Shown here: piece after piece, positions 43,833 through 56,333 of the stretch | Position numbering within the stretch: position 1 is the first letter of the stretch | Layout of the letters: each line of letters begins with the position of its first letter | NCBI RefSeq assembly: GCF_030247195.1 | Contig: NC_080671.1 | Location: 36,678,343-36,742,342, forward strand | Length of the DNA stretch: 64,000 bases | DNA from: Topomyia yanbarensis | Taxonomy: Eukaryota; Arthropoda; Insecta; Diptera; Culicidae | Reading direction: 5' to 3' | Notes under the pieces: model-generated | What the model saw: the letters and a program-made list of their open reading frames with translations, nothing else | Told to the model about the DNA's origin: nothing | Database searches by the model: none | Position numbers and translations under genes: made by a program

Positions 43833-46800
43833 GAGCAGAATATTTTCTATGATGAAAGTATTTTCCATTTCAAACATTTATAATTACCTTAAGGGATCGA
43901 AACAAGCATAAAAATATTTTAAAAAAATTAAAAACCAAAGAGAATACGTTATAGCCAAATGTAGAATCTTACACTTAGTCAAGTCTTCCCATGTTCCCCT
44001 ACTCTATCGTCAGAGCAATTAAATTTTCGTACATTTTCGAAATATGCTAGAAGTACCAAGTTCCAATCAATTTTACATTTAAATTTCGCCCACTTAAAAT
44101 AAACAACTTGATCAAATTTAGTAACGCAAGCTTCAAGATAATCAACACATTTCTGATCAAAATAAGTCGTTTAAAAAAAAGCATATCGCGGAACTCATTT
44201 TCACGCTAGACATTTTGAATTTATTTATGAAACTGTTATGAACACTTTTTCATTAAAAATATTTCTGTTTAATATTCCAGTAGTACTGATTATGGCAAGC
44301 AAAGCTTATTTCCGTTCAACTTCATAGTATGTCATGACTTGTAGAACACTTGAGCGATATTGGAAAATATTGATATTTTTAACGTCCATTTCTCATATTC
44401 TCCACAAAAGAAATTTTGAATCGAAGAAAAATTTTGCCTTTAAAAATCTGGCCTAGAGGATTGATATGTCTTGACATATTGATTCCCTAGACTCTAGTTT
44501 GTTCCGTGAAAAAAATATGAACACTTTTTATATAGGATTTTGAATGAGTATTGCAACATATAAAAAAATTGTTTTGGCATTTTCAGGCCATTTTTTTTCT
44601 AAAAAGTCGTATATTCTTTATGGAAAAAACAGGTTTCACTTTCAGGCACTTTATTCGAAGATGACGAAGTTCTTATAACTTTCAAATGAAAATAGTTTAG
44701 TGGTTGGTGTCCTTAAACATCTCATGCGCTCTAAAATATTTTTAATATGTCCAGAGATTACATTTATGTTAAATAATAATTACTAAATTTATCTAAAAAC
44801 GGTTTTAAAGTGTCACAGCACTGTAGAATAAAAAAAGTCGATTTTCAATTTATTAGTCAAAAATGGCTTTAGAATGTTAAAAATCATGTCCCAAAACATG
44901 GAAGACGCAAACAATACATAAATATTCAGATTTTCCATTCTACCGCAATGCCTCTTATGTATATCTCGTGTGTACTAAAACTTTAACCGTGTTTTTCTCG
45001 AAGCCGCAAATGTAACTCGAACAAATGATTTTTGAACGCTTGGAAATTTTCACAATATATTCAAAATTGATTTCTCCAGCGACGTACGTAGGATTTTTTT
45101 TTATTGCTTAGCTTTTTTAATTAATTTTGTGTCCATTTTCGTGACATATTTGGCGTGCTCTACAGTGGTGTAGCCCCTTAATAGAATATATCCCAATTTT
45201 ATTTCTTGATGTCATGTCAAGTAAGATATACATATTCAGCATTTTTTTCTGTAATGCTTTGTTGTACAACTTTATTGAAAACATGCTAAATTTTGCTGAA
45301 ATTAAAACCATATTAGCTGCTATTTAAGCTAAAGAATAGTCTTTCATGGTACAAAAACTTATGTTTACAAGCAACAATTGAAGTTTTATAGCACGCTACA
45401 AGTGCAATTTAAATGTTGTGAGTGGCTATAAAAGTACGATAAAACCTCAATTGATACTAGGGTATAAGACTAACCAGTTCAGTTTTGGCAAAAAGTTTAA
45501 TATTTGCTAAGTTTGGTTGAAATCGGAATGCATCGATTTGTCAAAAACTTGTGGCTTGATTATACTTCTATAGATATAGAAATTATATTATATAAGAGTA
45601 TTTCGTCTTACGGTTGCTATTTGTGCCAAATGGTCCTAAGAAAATCATTAAACGTAGATTCAAGGAAACTATCACCCAGTGTTGATTTCATCATTAGAAA
45701 AAAAGTTATTTGAAGTACCAATAGTCTACTATGTAGATTCATAATTGTGTTGATTCGGTTTTCGCCCGCGAGACATCCGCAGATTTACATATGTAATTGA
45801 TTTGTTTTGCTTTGCTTACGCAGCTTCCCGTTTCAAATCTGATAAAAAAACATCAGCAAATAATCATTATGTAATACTAATTGTTGTTTATAGCAAAAGT
45901 CATCCTATTCCGAACATAGCAAGCATTTCTGCACCACTTCAGTCATGAAGCTCTGACCCTTCCATCAATGAACAAGAAATTTGTTTTTCTTGGTCGCAAT
46001 GCAGGAGGAATGAAGAACGAAGAATCCTTAGCGAAGAATGGCTAGTGGCGATTATCACCTAAGCCATTCGTGTGCCGATCCGAACGATGCGTGAAGATGA
46101 ACATTGCATGAATGGCTAAATTCAACAAAGAACGATGCGAACAAGCAGCGAACAGCAGTCATCAGATTCGGATTTTTTGTTTGTTTGTATTATTCATTTT
46201 CGATGATTCTGTGCTTTCGTGTGACGAACGGCGCAGCGTTATTCGAGGCATGGGTGAATAACACGACGAATATCGCATCGATGAAGAACGAATGAACTAG
46301 TTCGGCGAAGAATATTTGCAACATTGATTTCATTAGCGTTCGGCTTATGTGCATCTTGTCGTCTCCTGTCGGGGGAGAAAAAAGGTACCAATTCGCTGAA
46401 TTGGTAAATAGCAAAACGCGAATGTCGCATTGTTTTCATCGATTTTCGTTTGCACTGGTGACCTAATGGGTTTCATTCGTTTTGTGCTCCATTTGCACTG
46501 AATGAGATTAATTTAGTTGCTGTATATATGCGTAGTAGTCGTAAGGTGTTACAATTGAATTCGAAAAGACAAGAATCTAACCGTAAATATTCGTTAATGA
46601 GAAATGGTAGATTTTATATTTCATAGGAACCATTCATAAATTACGAAACGCTAAAATTCCTTAAAACTCGATGCTACAAATTTCAAAATACCTCTTTGCG
46701 TTATGATATTTTATTCTTGACCTTACTGTCGGATTTCTTAGGGAGGCTAATCAAACTCATGTCCACGATTTTAGGGATTTTGCAATTTCTATTTACATTA

Positions 46801-47132
46801 TCTTAAGATCGGATATCGGATATGAAAGTGTAATCGCTCGGTGAATTGTGAATTTGTGATGTAGTGTTGACGCTCAGCGCAGTTTTGGATTTCCTTCTGA
46901 ACATCGCATTGAACCTTATCAAATGAACCATTTTACGGAACAAAAATGAATCCATAAGTAATATTACAAATTTTGTGAATCAGTGCACGTGAAAATTTCA
47001 AAACCAAGAACCGAGTTTCAGGAAAGTGAAAATAATTAAAAATTCGAAAACATCTCATTGAGTATGCAAGCAAGATCATGAATAATGAATTATATATCAA
47101 TAAATAGTTCACGTAGCAAAACTGATCCATTT
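43833..47132. other. Unassigned sequence
   Basis: AT-rich apart from 45990-46440, which carries many GAACGA/GCGAA words but no motif. No gene or element end recognised in 3.3 kb. Confidence 0.35.
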
Positions 47133-48230
47133 TTTTTAATTCGTTTAATTGACACGGCTCAATGCGTTAGCTTAGAGGAGCCATGGGTCTTTTATATACT
47201 TACAAGATGTAAAAAATAAAAATCACAATAAGTTTTATTTTAAGCCTGTAAGATCCTGTGCTCACAACTTACTATTGCGAGCGGAGATCTTTTTTCGCGT
47301 CGGAAAGATGTTCCTTCTCTCGCCAACTTCGGGGATATCCATGTCTCTCTCGTTGTCGTTTACATCCGTACCATCATCGTGATTACTGCCTTGATACTCG
47401 CGATCAGATGTTCTTCCTGGCTTCTTGCATTTGCGGGTCACGAATGTGAACACTCCATCTTTAGTGGTAGCTTCTTCACTGGTGGCATTAGTTATTGAAT
47501 TTATTTTTGCAGCTGAGCTTTCCTCAGCAGTTTCTGGGCAGGGTTGTCCGTAGTGTGCCGTTTGTTCACAGAATTGGCATGTATTAGTTTGTCCTTGATA
47601 TGTACAGAGAGTTCGCTGTGTAATGGTATCACCCCCTTCTGTTTTATACTGCAAGGTAAGATAGGAGGGAATGGGTTGGTCTACCCGCATTCTTACCACA
47701 AAGACACCATTTGAAACATCTGGAAAGTAGTTTCTCCATATGTCCTCCGTAATAGATTCCACTGCTCCGAAATGCGACATGAATCTTTTAATTGCCACTT
47801 TGCAAGTAAGTGGAGATAAATCATGTAATTTATCTTCAATATTTTCATTATCCATGCATATACTGATCTTTATTTTAGCGTTGTCACAGACAAGCACGTG
47901 TTTCAAGTTGTTCTGCGAAACGAATCTTTTCGCCTGGGCGAATTTGGTGAAGGTTATCAGCACCGCATGCCTGACGTGCTCAAGCTGTATGAAGATGACT
48001 TCCGAAAGCCGAAGCTGCATTTCCACCTTCAACAGATGTTCCACATCACGAATACTTGGTCTTATGCGAAAAGACCTGAAGTCAATGGCCACTGTGTTAG
48101 GCTGAATAATCACTTTTTGTTGATGAGACTCAGTCATCTTGATAAGTCACGCAAGAATAAAAATATCCTTTGTTCTTCAGACAATGCACACAAGTAACGG
48201 TATTTTTCTACACTGGCTCGGACAGAAGCA
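47133..48230 (-). mobile_element. Retroelement consisting of ORF1 only, with poly(A) end
   Basis: On the minus strand a short 5' leader is followed by an intact gag-like ORF (48137-47262), about 120 bases of 3' UTR and an A-rich end (AATTAAAAAAAA, 47133-47140). No endonuclease or RT sequence lies between the ORF stop and the A tail. The same 3' end sequence occurs at 2507-2590, so the tail is a genuine family end. This fits a non-autonomous retroelement carrying only ORF1. Confidence 0.55.
47262..48137 (-). CDS. gag-like ORF1 protein of a non-LTR retroelement
   Basis: 291 codons, ATG at 48135-48137. The N-terminal 70 residues (VIIQPNTVAIDFRSFRIRPS) and 70-180 (LKHVLVCDNAKIKISICMDN; LTCKVAIKRFMSHFGAVESI) have an RRM-like alternation. 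A single Cys-rich knuckle, CQFCEQTAHYGQPC (C-X2-C-X4-H-X4-C), follows near residue 187. The charged C-terminus (about 200-291) ends in a basic stretch. Proteins of this style bind and package retroelement RNA. The frame is intact, whereas nearly every other coding remnant in the window is broken. Confidence 0.75.
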   Translation of the reverse strand: MTESHQQKVIIQPNTVAIDFRSFRIRPSIRDVEHLLKVEMQLRLSEVIFIQLEHVRHAVLITFTKFAQAKRFVSQNNLKHVLVCDNAKIKISICMDNENIEDKLHDLSPLTCKVAIKRFMSHFGAVESITEDIWRNYFPDVSNGVFVVRMRVDQPIPSYLTLQYKTEGGDTITQRTLCTYQGQTNTCQFCEQTAHYGQPCPETAEESSAAKINSITNATSEEATTKDGVFTFVTRKCKKPGRTSDREYQGSNHDDGTDVNDNERDMDIPEVGERRNIFPTRKKISARNSKL

Positions 48231-48352
48231 GGAGTACACTGAGTATCGTGACCGCTGTCTTTGGTGGTTGAAAATAGACTGAAAAATGGTCCATGAATAG
48301 TAATCCGAGTTCTGTGAAATATTTAACATGAAGGTATTAAACAAAATTGCAC
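48231..48352. other. Short unassigned spacer
   Basis: Nothing recognised between the ORF1 element leader and the next terminal repeat. Confidence 0.3.
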
Positions 48353-49053
48353 ACCGTAAACAGGAGTGAATTTGATCATCGGTGTGACTTTGATCACTCG
48401 GAACATTTTTGCAGATTGCTTATTTATCCAGAATGGTTAAGCGAATCATTTATATTTGTTTGTTATACTTTTTAAGTATATTGTTCGATTTTTGAGTACA
48501 AAAACCACAATAAAATCGAAATTTCCTGCAGCTTATTTTTATGAAGATTCCTAAAGTGTCTATTTTTATAATACAAATAAAGCTTAAATTTTAGTAAAAG
48601 CAATAAATTCCAAGTGAGTTTTATTGTTATTTAAAGTCGGATGTGAAAATTTATTTTTAAGAGCTATCTAATTTGAATTATTTTTAATTTAAATTATTTC
48701 AAGCTTATATTTGCTATTTTTTTATATTTAATCCTTCAAAGTGTTAAAATTAGTTGTTAACAATGAGCATCCTTTCAGAATTAGTTTAAACAAACATTTG
48801 AATGAAAACATTGATATCAGGAACTTAATGTGGGTGACGACAGAACTCACCCCGGAATACGAATACGGACTTTGAATTGAAATCGTTTTTGGGAAAATAT
48901 TAGTAAGCGAGCAATTTCAGGAAAAACCATCCAATATTGCTCTTCATACATTAGTACATGGTTTAAAAATAATAAACTTGGAAAAAGTGTGTTGCTTCCA
49001 GAAATATGTAATGATTAGATGAAAAGGTGATCAATGTCTCCCCGGTTTATGGT
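48353..49053. mobile_element. DNA element with ACCGTAAAC-GGAGTG...TTTGATCATC ends
   Basis: Left ACCGTAAACAGGAGTG then AATTTGATCATC pairs with the inverted right ACCATAAACCGGGGAG then ACATTGATCACC. A further TTTGATCACTC follows the left end, as at 15183. AT-rich interior, no coding motif, 701 bp, no certain target duplication. Confidence 0.5.
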
Positions 49054-49140
49054 ATGGACAATAATATTCGTTTTCATTAACTATTTCACGGGAATACAAA
49101 TGAATACTATGAGCCAGAAATGATGTGGATAGAATATAAG

Positions 49141-50894
49141 ATTGAATAATATTCTGGACTCACGTGAAATGCCTCATGAAAATATTAGGACCATGCATAA
49201 AAATGCATAATATACAGGGGTTTGGTTCATGATTCTCTCGAGGGGTGATTGACTGTCATATTTGGAGAAAAAATTCGTTCTACACATACCATCAAATCTC
49301 AACCGTTACAGAATTATTGAACTTTTTGTGTAAAAAACTTATTTATCTTAAAATACCGCTAACTTGAAAAATATACCTCGTATTTTAAATCTTTTAGTTC
49401 CATTGGAAAGGCGAAAAAATTTTCTATTGAATGGTGTTCTCATATCTTTCAGCCAAATAGTTTTAATTACCTTTTAGTTGAAAAGTAGTTCAAAGTTGAT
49501 GTTTTTGATGATGTTTTTGTTAATTTTCTCAGAATAATGAATTATGATTATAGCAATATCTATTATCCAAAAGATGGGTTTGAGGACGGTTTAAAATTTG
49601 TTCTTCAACATGATATTCCTATCTCTTCTCGTTTCCTTGTAATTTCACTTCTAATTTTTTCCTGCAATCGACCTGCAAGTGCTTAAAAGACTTTAATCTA
49701 AAAAATATGCTTTATATCGTTATTACCAGGGTTTCATTGGAAAGTTGAGAAAATTTCCTTTCGATGTATGTACAGATATCTTTTAGTTAAGTATACTAAA
49801 TGATTTTATACTAGTAAAATAACTCAAAATCAGCGTTTGTTGGAGAGTTTTGTAGTTATTCTAATTATTAATCAACTAAATTTATCCTCACTATTGTTCA
49901 TTTGGTGCCCCTTAATATCCTCTACAACTTGTTATTTGACACTTTATCCCTAGCGCTTTTCATTTTGCTGCAATTTAATAGTTAACACAGCCTGACCTCG
50001 TCACAAATGTAGTGAGTTCGAAATCGTCGTTTTTGCAAATGAAACAAGGTGATACAAATGATTTTGCTTCGAAACTAAAAGAGATAATTGAATGGAGCCA
50101 AAGAAAGAATTGTAGAACTTGCTGAGATGCATTAATTCCATGATACTAATGGTCCTGTTTCTTATTTACTATTTTAAGAAAATAACAAAAATGTTAATAA
50201 TAACACTAACTTTAAACCAATAACACTAACTTCTAAAAGAATATTAAATACACTTAACTGAAAGGTATTTATACCTTTTTCTATGCAAAATTTTCCTGGC
50301 TTTCGAATAAAAATAAGAAAAGGTACAATAAGTGCCATACTTTTTCAATAAGAGCTAGTATAAGTGAGATAAAAATATCCATGTTCAATAACCCAAACAC
50401 ATGAAAACAAGAAAAGATAACTGTATCGTGTCAAGAAACAAATTATGAAACTCTTCAAGACTAAAAATTAGAATTATTAAAATGGTGATGTTAATTATTA
50501 AGATTTTCGCGAAATGAACGAAAAATCGATCAAAATTGTTAAATTTTTAAATAAATTACTGTGAACAACCTCATTAGCTGAAACATTTGAGGACATTTTT
50601 CGATGGAAAATTTTCTCACCTGTCCAATGAATCCAATAGATTTAAAATACAAAGTATATTTTTTGAGTTAGAGCTATTTTAAGACAACTAAGTTTTTAAC
50701 ACAAAAAAATCAACAACTTGATAACGGTTGAGATTTGAAGGTATGCGTAGAACGAATTTTTTCTCCAAATATGACAGTCAATCACCCCTCGAGAGATTCT
50801 TAATCATGAACCAAACCCCCGTATATTATGCATTTTAATGCATGGTCCTAATATTTTCATGAGGCATTTTATGTAGTCCAGAATATTATTCAAT
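49141..50894. mobile_element. 1.75 kb foldback element
   Basis: 49141-49470 and the reverse complement of 50560-50894 align over more than 310 bp. The first 100 bases are nearly identical (ATTGAATAATATTCTGGACT; GGTTCATGATT; CTCTCGAGGGGTGATTGACT). The interior shows a related direct repeat (TTCCATTGGAAAGGCGAAAA at about 49402, TTTCATTGGAAAGTTGAGAA at about 49733). No coding motif. The right end abuts the satellite array exactly. Confidence 0.75.
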
Positions 50895-52098
50895 CGCGAT
50901 CGCGTGTATCATCGCGAAGGGCTCGATCGTTTGTACGTTAACGTGTTTAATCGCGTGTGCGTTTATATGTCGCGTGTGCTAACGTGTATGTAACTTTGCG
51001 TGTATAAAATTTATTTTATAACCGTGTGCCTTTCGCATATTCGCGAGTGTTCTTGGATGATCGCGCGCGGACCGTGAATCTATTACTTTATTTTTAGTAT
51101 ACGGCTCAAATGCTAGAAGAAAGTAAGATCTTTAACATCATAGAGTTCCCGGGCATGTCGCCATGTGTTGGCTAGTGGATGTGAGCTTTATTTTTTGATT
51201 GATCCTACTGAATGTATGGATGTAAGTTACTAGGACAGAGGGTAATGGTTTCCGGACATGACCGATTAATGTTCGCGCGAACACGGACGTTTGCAGGTTC
51301 GCGTTTGAGACAGCGTTTAAAACTTCGTAGGTGCTAAAACGTTCACCTTATTACCTGGGTGTTACCAAGTATGCGCGATCGCGGGCGTTGCTAATCGCGA
51401 AGAGCTTAAGCGTTCGTATGTTAACGTGTTTGTCGCGTGTGCTCGCGTGCGAGTGACTTCGCGTGCACAAAACAGGATTTTGAAACCGTGTTGCTATTCA
51501 TATATTTGCGTGCGTTCTTGGATGGTCACGCAGACCGTCATTCTGATATTTAGTTTTCGGTGTACAATTCAAATTCTGACAGGGAGTGAGTTACCCCATA
51601 TCACTAGAGCTTCCGGTCATGTCGTCATGGTACATGTTATCTAGTGAATATGAGAGCTTTCTTTTTTTAATTGGTTCTAATGAGGGCATGGACCTAGTCT
51701 GCTGATACCAAGGATAAAAACTTTCGGAAGTGACCGATTCATGATTGCGCGGGAGTTTGTAGGTTCGCGCTTGAAATCACGTTTGAAAATTTATAAGCGC
51801 TGAGACGTTCACCTTATCACTGGGATATTATGTTTGTTATCACGGCTGTAGGTGCCGTGGATGATCGCGAAGGGATCAAGCATTTGTATATTAACGTGTT
51901 TGTTACGTGTATTCGCATGTATAATTTCGATTTTACAATGATGTAGCGTGTATTCTTGAATCATCGTGCGCTGACCGTGAATCTGATGCTTAATTTGTAG
52001 TGTATGGAACAGACAGATAATAGAAGAGAGTCAGTTTCTCCATATCACTAGAGTTTAAGGTTGTGTCACTATGGAACGTGTTGTCTAGTAAATATGAG
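50895..52098 (+). repeat. CpG-rich satellite, unit about 470-483 bp, 2.5 copies
   Basis: The landmark TTAACGTGTTT occurs at 50938, 51421 and 51891, giving periods of 483 and 470. Other landmarks repeat in order: ATCGCGAAG (50911, 51394, 51864), CATGTCGCCATG-type blocks (51153, 51616, and a variant near 52062) and AACGTTCACCTTAT-type blocks (51339, 51804). The third unit is cut at about 52098. Units are rich in CGCG and TCGCG words, unlike the AT-rich surroundings. Open frames within it are not conserved between units. Confidence 0.85.
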
Positions 52099-52846
52099 CG
52101 TCGTGAAATGTAGGAATATTTATGCAAAAATAATAAAAGCTTCCGTGCTGTTTACTGGAACTCCTTCGCTTCTATTGCTGCTGTAATCGTTGCGACGACA
52201 AATGACCTCCAGAAAACAACATTATATCCTCAGCGGGAAGTTAACGGGAGCGAGAAACCCATTTCGCACACACAACGGATGTGACAAAATTAGTAGCATC
52301 CACCTCCTACGAAACAACCTATCGCATTGTCCGGTTTGAAAATGACGGCCGCCGTTCACTGAGTAATTAATATTTTACAGATATGGACGATCCGAAAGTA
52401 TAATTTTCCACAATTTTTTTCACAATTAAACTTCTCGCGTCAGACTTGAGCAATGCATCAGTATTTTGGTATGGTGGAAGCGTTTAGCTGAGCGGAGACC
52501 CCCAGAAGGATATGTCGGCCAATGGTTCGGGTGTTGCTGTCTTAGCACTCACTCGGAAATGGGACCTCCGAGTGGTAAAGAACAGTTTCAGTTTGCGATC
52601 TGTTTCTTAGATGCGAAAATTAATGCGATTCCTGTCGGTCGTTGGTAGGGATGAAGCTGCCAATATCAATATGATTTCTTCAAAAGGGCTAAAGAGATTT
52701 TTGTAAACAAACTTGTTTCGCTCAGTATTCCGCCGCAAAGTGGAATTTATTGAAAAATACATATTAATCAACATCTTTAACCTTTGCAGAAGCGATTGCA
52801 AATGTTTTCCGCGTCGAAATTATATCAAATTAAGATAAATCAGCAA
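52099..52846. other. Unassigned sequence
   Basis: Moderate GC. The open frame 52466-52648 (RPPEGYVGQWFGCCCL) and a small hairpin (CACTCGG...CCGAGTG near 52549-52573) are visible but unassigned. Confidence 0.3.
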
Positions 52847-53129
52847 ACTTTGTGTTTCAATCGAACGACTGGTCAAACGTGTTGTCCCAAGTAAGGATTT
52901 GTGCCCTTCGAGTGCAAAGACAAGTTTTACCAAAAAAAAAATTCGTAATTGTGAGAAATTTTGGTGTTTACCCAATTTTTCTCCTTAGGGTGAAATATAG
53001 CATAGTGCATTCCCATAGGCCTGCTAAGCCAAGACAAGTTTCGGGTTCACCGTGTCTTATCGGCATAAACAGAACTTCTGCTCGGACGGGACATCACGTT
53101 TGACCAGTCGTTCGATTGAAACACAAAGT
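52847..53129. mobile_element. MITE at the 3' side of the R1-type ORF1 remnant
   Basis: ACTTTGTGTTTCAATCGAAC followed by GACTGGTCAAACGTG forms a near-perfect inverted repeat of about 45 bp with the right end. Length 283 bp, no coding motif. Target duplication unclear. Confidence 0.7.
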
Positions 53130-55190
53130 GTGTTTTAGTCTTAGGCCGCTTACAGAGTGGCGGCGAGAAACTGAGCTGGGACTGGTACTGACAGTAGGAT
53201 GCGAGATGCGAGAAACCTGCTTGCAGCATATCAAATGGAACCTGTCAGAGTAAAAGCAGGTAGTCCTGTCTGTACCCTTACATTCGTAAGATTTATGGCC
53301 GGACTCAATGCACCGATAGCACCTATCCACTGAAGGCGGCTGGGGTATGCTAATTGGGCATACCGACCAGCCGATCTTCAGTTTACCTTTCACGGTAACC
53401 TTCTGCCTTCAGTAGCTACTTGGGTGCCGGAGAGTCTCCCTCTCAAGCGCACAGAGGCCCGCTCGGTTGTTATGTCACATTGCTCCTTAACGGCTGCGAC
53501 GACATCGTCTGCGGTCGTGAACTCGTCCAGATGCTTGCACTGGAGAGTCATTTCCGCCCCTAGCGACCTGACCTGGGCGCCTTCACCAAGGACCTCTTAG
53601 GCCAAGGCCTTGTACACTGCACTAGATTGTGCGCCTCGCTTCAGCACCAGAAGCATTTCTCCTGTGTTGGTGCGTCTCACGCTACGCACGTCTTGCCCAA
53701 GGGCCGAGAGGCTTTCGGCCGCCCTCATCGACTTTAGGACGTCGGCGTATTTGTCGGTTTTTAACCACAAGGCCTCGCCTCTGTCCTTGGCCTTCTTCGT
53801 GGGTCGCGGTACCTCCGGTGTCGGTGCCGGCTTCTTCTTGGTGACCAGCGTCCAGGGATTTACGCCCCCCTGCCCCGGTTGTGCCGGGTTGCTGGTACCA
53901 TCACTCTGCCCAGCGGGGTCATTCTTGCCCCCGCTTACCTCGACCAAACGGCTTTGCTTTCACCCAAAGCATACGGAGAATATATGATCATCCCAAAATA
54001 TACATTTAATAGCAAGGGCTAATAAGGGGAGGTGAGAATGTTAATCGTGTGCAAGCTTACCTGATGATGCTGACGTCGATAAACTTGTTCCGGTAACTTG
54101 ATGAATCCAGACAAGGTACCACAATCGCTGCTGGATCTGAAGGTCATCATCCGACCGGCACCTCACGAGTCTTGAGGGTTCCTCAATCACTTATGTGGTC
54201 CTGACGACATGACGGATGCCCTGTGGATTCTTCGTTCACTCCTAGGCCGATTCACCCGCCAAACTACCGCCCCAAAGCGGCCACGTGTCACAGGTGAAAC
54301 TCTCCGGAGGGCGATGGTGCAGAAAATATACTAGTTGCCTACACTGCACATGCACTGAGTTTTGCGTGTTTTATCACTTCCTCCGGGTGAGATCCCGTGC
54401 GCGGAAGGGACACTCAACTAAAGCATTTACTATGACCTGTGTCGTCCAAGGAATTTCCTGCAGGCTTGCTCACACGTTTTTTCTGTAGCTTTGTTCCCAC
54501 TTCCTTGCAGGAGGCTGTTAGCAAATCAATCACCGCCTATTTCCCAAAAACTCTCACGCCACAAACGAGCACTGGTTTGCAGACGAAAGCGTTGTACATG
54601 CAGCTAAAGTTGGGCGGTTGTGCCCCGGATTTTGTGCTTGGCTTCGTCCAGAAGGCAATCCCAGCCATAAGCGGTGTCAGTCCGTTCGTCAGGCCGCTTC
54701 GCAACGGTCCGCTGTTCTCTGCCCCCGACCGTACTCGGTCAACTCTTTTCTCCGACTAAACAGCGGGGAGATACACCACCGCTCTCGACCGTACTCGGTC
54801 AACCCTTTGCTGCTCCACCACTTTACGCATCACGGTTAGTGGCCCGTCCAGCGCGCTGGTAGGGCTATTTTCTACCACTGCTGGGGGGTCACTGGTGCTG
54901 TCGGATGCAGCCCCCGTCGCTCCACTACTCTCCCCACTGGGGGAGACCTAATCAAACCACCTTTAGCAAAGGGGTTCGGCACCTCCGTTTGTTTGTTTTT
55001 ATTATTTTTCACGTCGCTCGTTGATCCTACGAGTCGCGCGAGAAAGAAAGGTCCGCCACGCCAGAGCTCCGCAGTAACGTGGTAAGGGACGCTTACTGTA
55101 GGGGTTGCCCAGGTACCCCACAGGCTTCGTTCACGATCGAGCATCTTTTTCACCCCCTCGATCACTCATCGCTCGGCACGGGTCGCTTCA
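53130..55190 (-). pseudogene. Decayed ORF1 (gag) of an R1-type non-LTR retrotransposon
   Basis: Read on the minus strand. 55165-54872 has NPFAKGGLIRSPPVGRVVE and VTPQQW. 53947-53597 has WTLVTKKKPAPTPEVPRPTK and a basic region, then ADVLKSMRAAESLSALGQDV, RSVRRTNTGEMLLVLKRGAQ. 53596-53400 has EMTLQCKHLDEFTTADDVVA and KEQCDITTERASVRLR. 53393-53130 has KLKIGWSVCPISI and the zinc knuckle CYRCIESGHKSYEC. This is the R1-type gag order, with frameshifts between blocks and the second knuckle lost. The 54000-54870 interior is GC-rich with a repeated CCGTACTCGGTCAAC. Confidence 0.65.
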
Positions 55191-56333
55191 CGCCTTGGAT
55201 TTGGGGTTATGACCTTTTTTGCTTTACGTGGTGACCGCGGCCCAGATCATCACAACCATCCTCCTTTACCAAGGCTTTGGACCTGTAGCTCTGGTTCTAA
55301 ATAGTTCCAAGTACGTAGGTTATTACAGACATGCTACTATTGAGATCCGTCATTCGCTAGCGGAGTTATCATAGTAATATGGATATATTAATTCGCCAAT
55401 CCTTCATGAAGTGACGCCGAAAAATAGTTGCTTTTTCGAAAGAGATTTTGTCCGGAGAAAGACATTCGTTTTGATTCGTGTAAGTGATGTTAAAACGGAT
55501 CATATTATTCTAAGACATAACTATAACTGATGTGAGCAAATAAAACTCGAATGCTAGATTAAATAATCTGTTTTGTGACCTAAGTAGAACAGCTCATGTC
55601 GTGAAGAAGGACAATACTACTAAAAATTAAAATACTGTTTCAGAAGTCACGCAATGTTATGTGAAGTTTATCTATGTTGATGTCATTTTCGCCCTTTTCA
55701 CTTTAATTTCAATTGTCTGTTAAAATTTCGTAAATTCAATTTGATCGGAGTATCTCACTGACTACATAAGCCCACCTAATTTCTAGTTAAGAATTTCATA
55801 TAGAATATATTAAATAGAAAACGTGTACATCAGAAAAAAGTAACCTTTCGTATTTTTGTTTTCAAGCTGAACGTTAGGCTAAACGGATGTCGATCACTGT
55901 ATAATAATCTCTTCAGTGTGTTTTTTTTTCAAAAATATTTCGAAGTGGAAAACTCCTGGCACAATGCGAACACTTTAACATTGATGCTGCCTGAATTCTC
56001 AAAGATAATAAACAATATAATAACAAAGATAATCACTAAAACTGTTGTATCTCCGGATAATTACAAAAACTCTTTGAGGAAGCCAAAATTATTTAAATAT
56101 CAATGCATAGAAACTCTTCCCCATCATGAATTAAATACTTTAAAATCTCAAAACAATCAATACAATCCCATGATCGCAGCCACCGCGTAGCAAGCCTTCT
56201 TCAATGACGCCATGTCAATTTAACTTTCGCTTCCCAGCGGCTGACCGCCTACAACCCTCGGCCAATGAGCTACTTCTGCCTAGCCTCTGAGGCAAACTGC
56301 GCACTTATACGTGTATACCCGTAGGTAAATTAC
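55191..56333. other. Unassigned sequence
   Basis: No gene recognised. The open frame 55918-56190 is AT-rich and featureless. Confidence 0.35.

Noticed and set aside
47740..48197. Plus-strand open frames opposite the intact ORF1
   Set aside because: Antisense shadows. The minus frame has the CCHC knuckle and full length.
51426..51644. Open frame in the satellite
   Set aside because: The corresponding stretch in the neighbouring unit is interrupted, so it is not conserved coding sequence.
53610..53987. Plus-strand open frames opposite the R1-type ORF1
   Set aside because: They are antisense shadows of the gag-like frame with its GC-rich codons.
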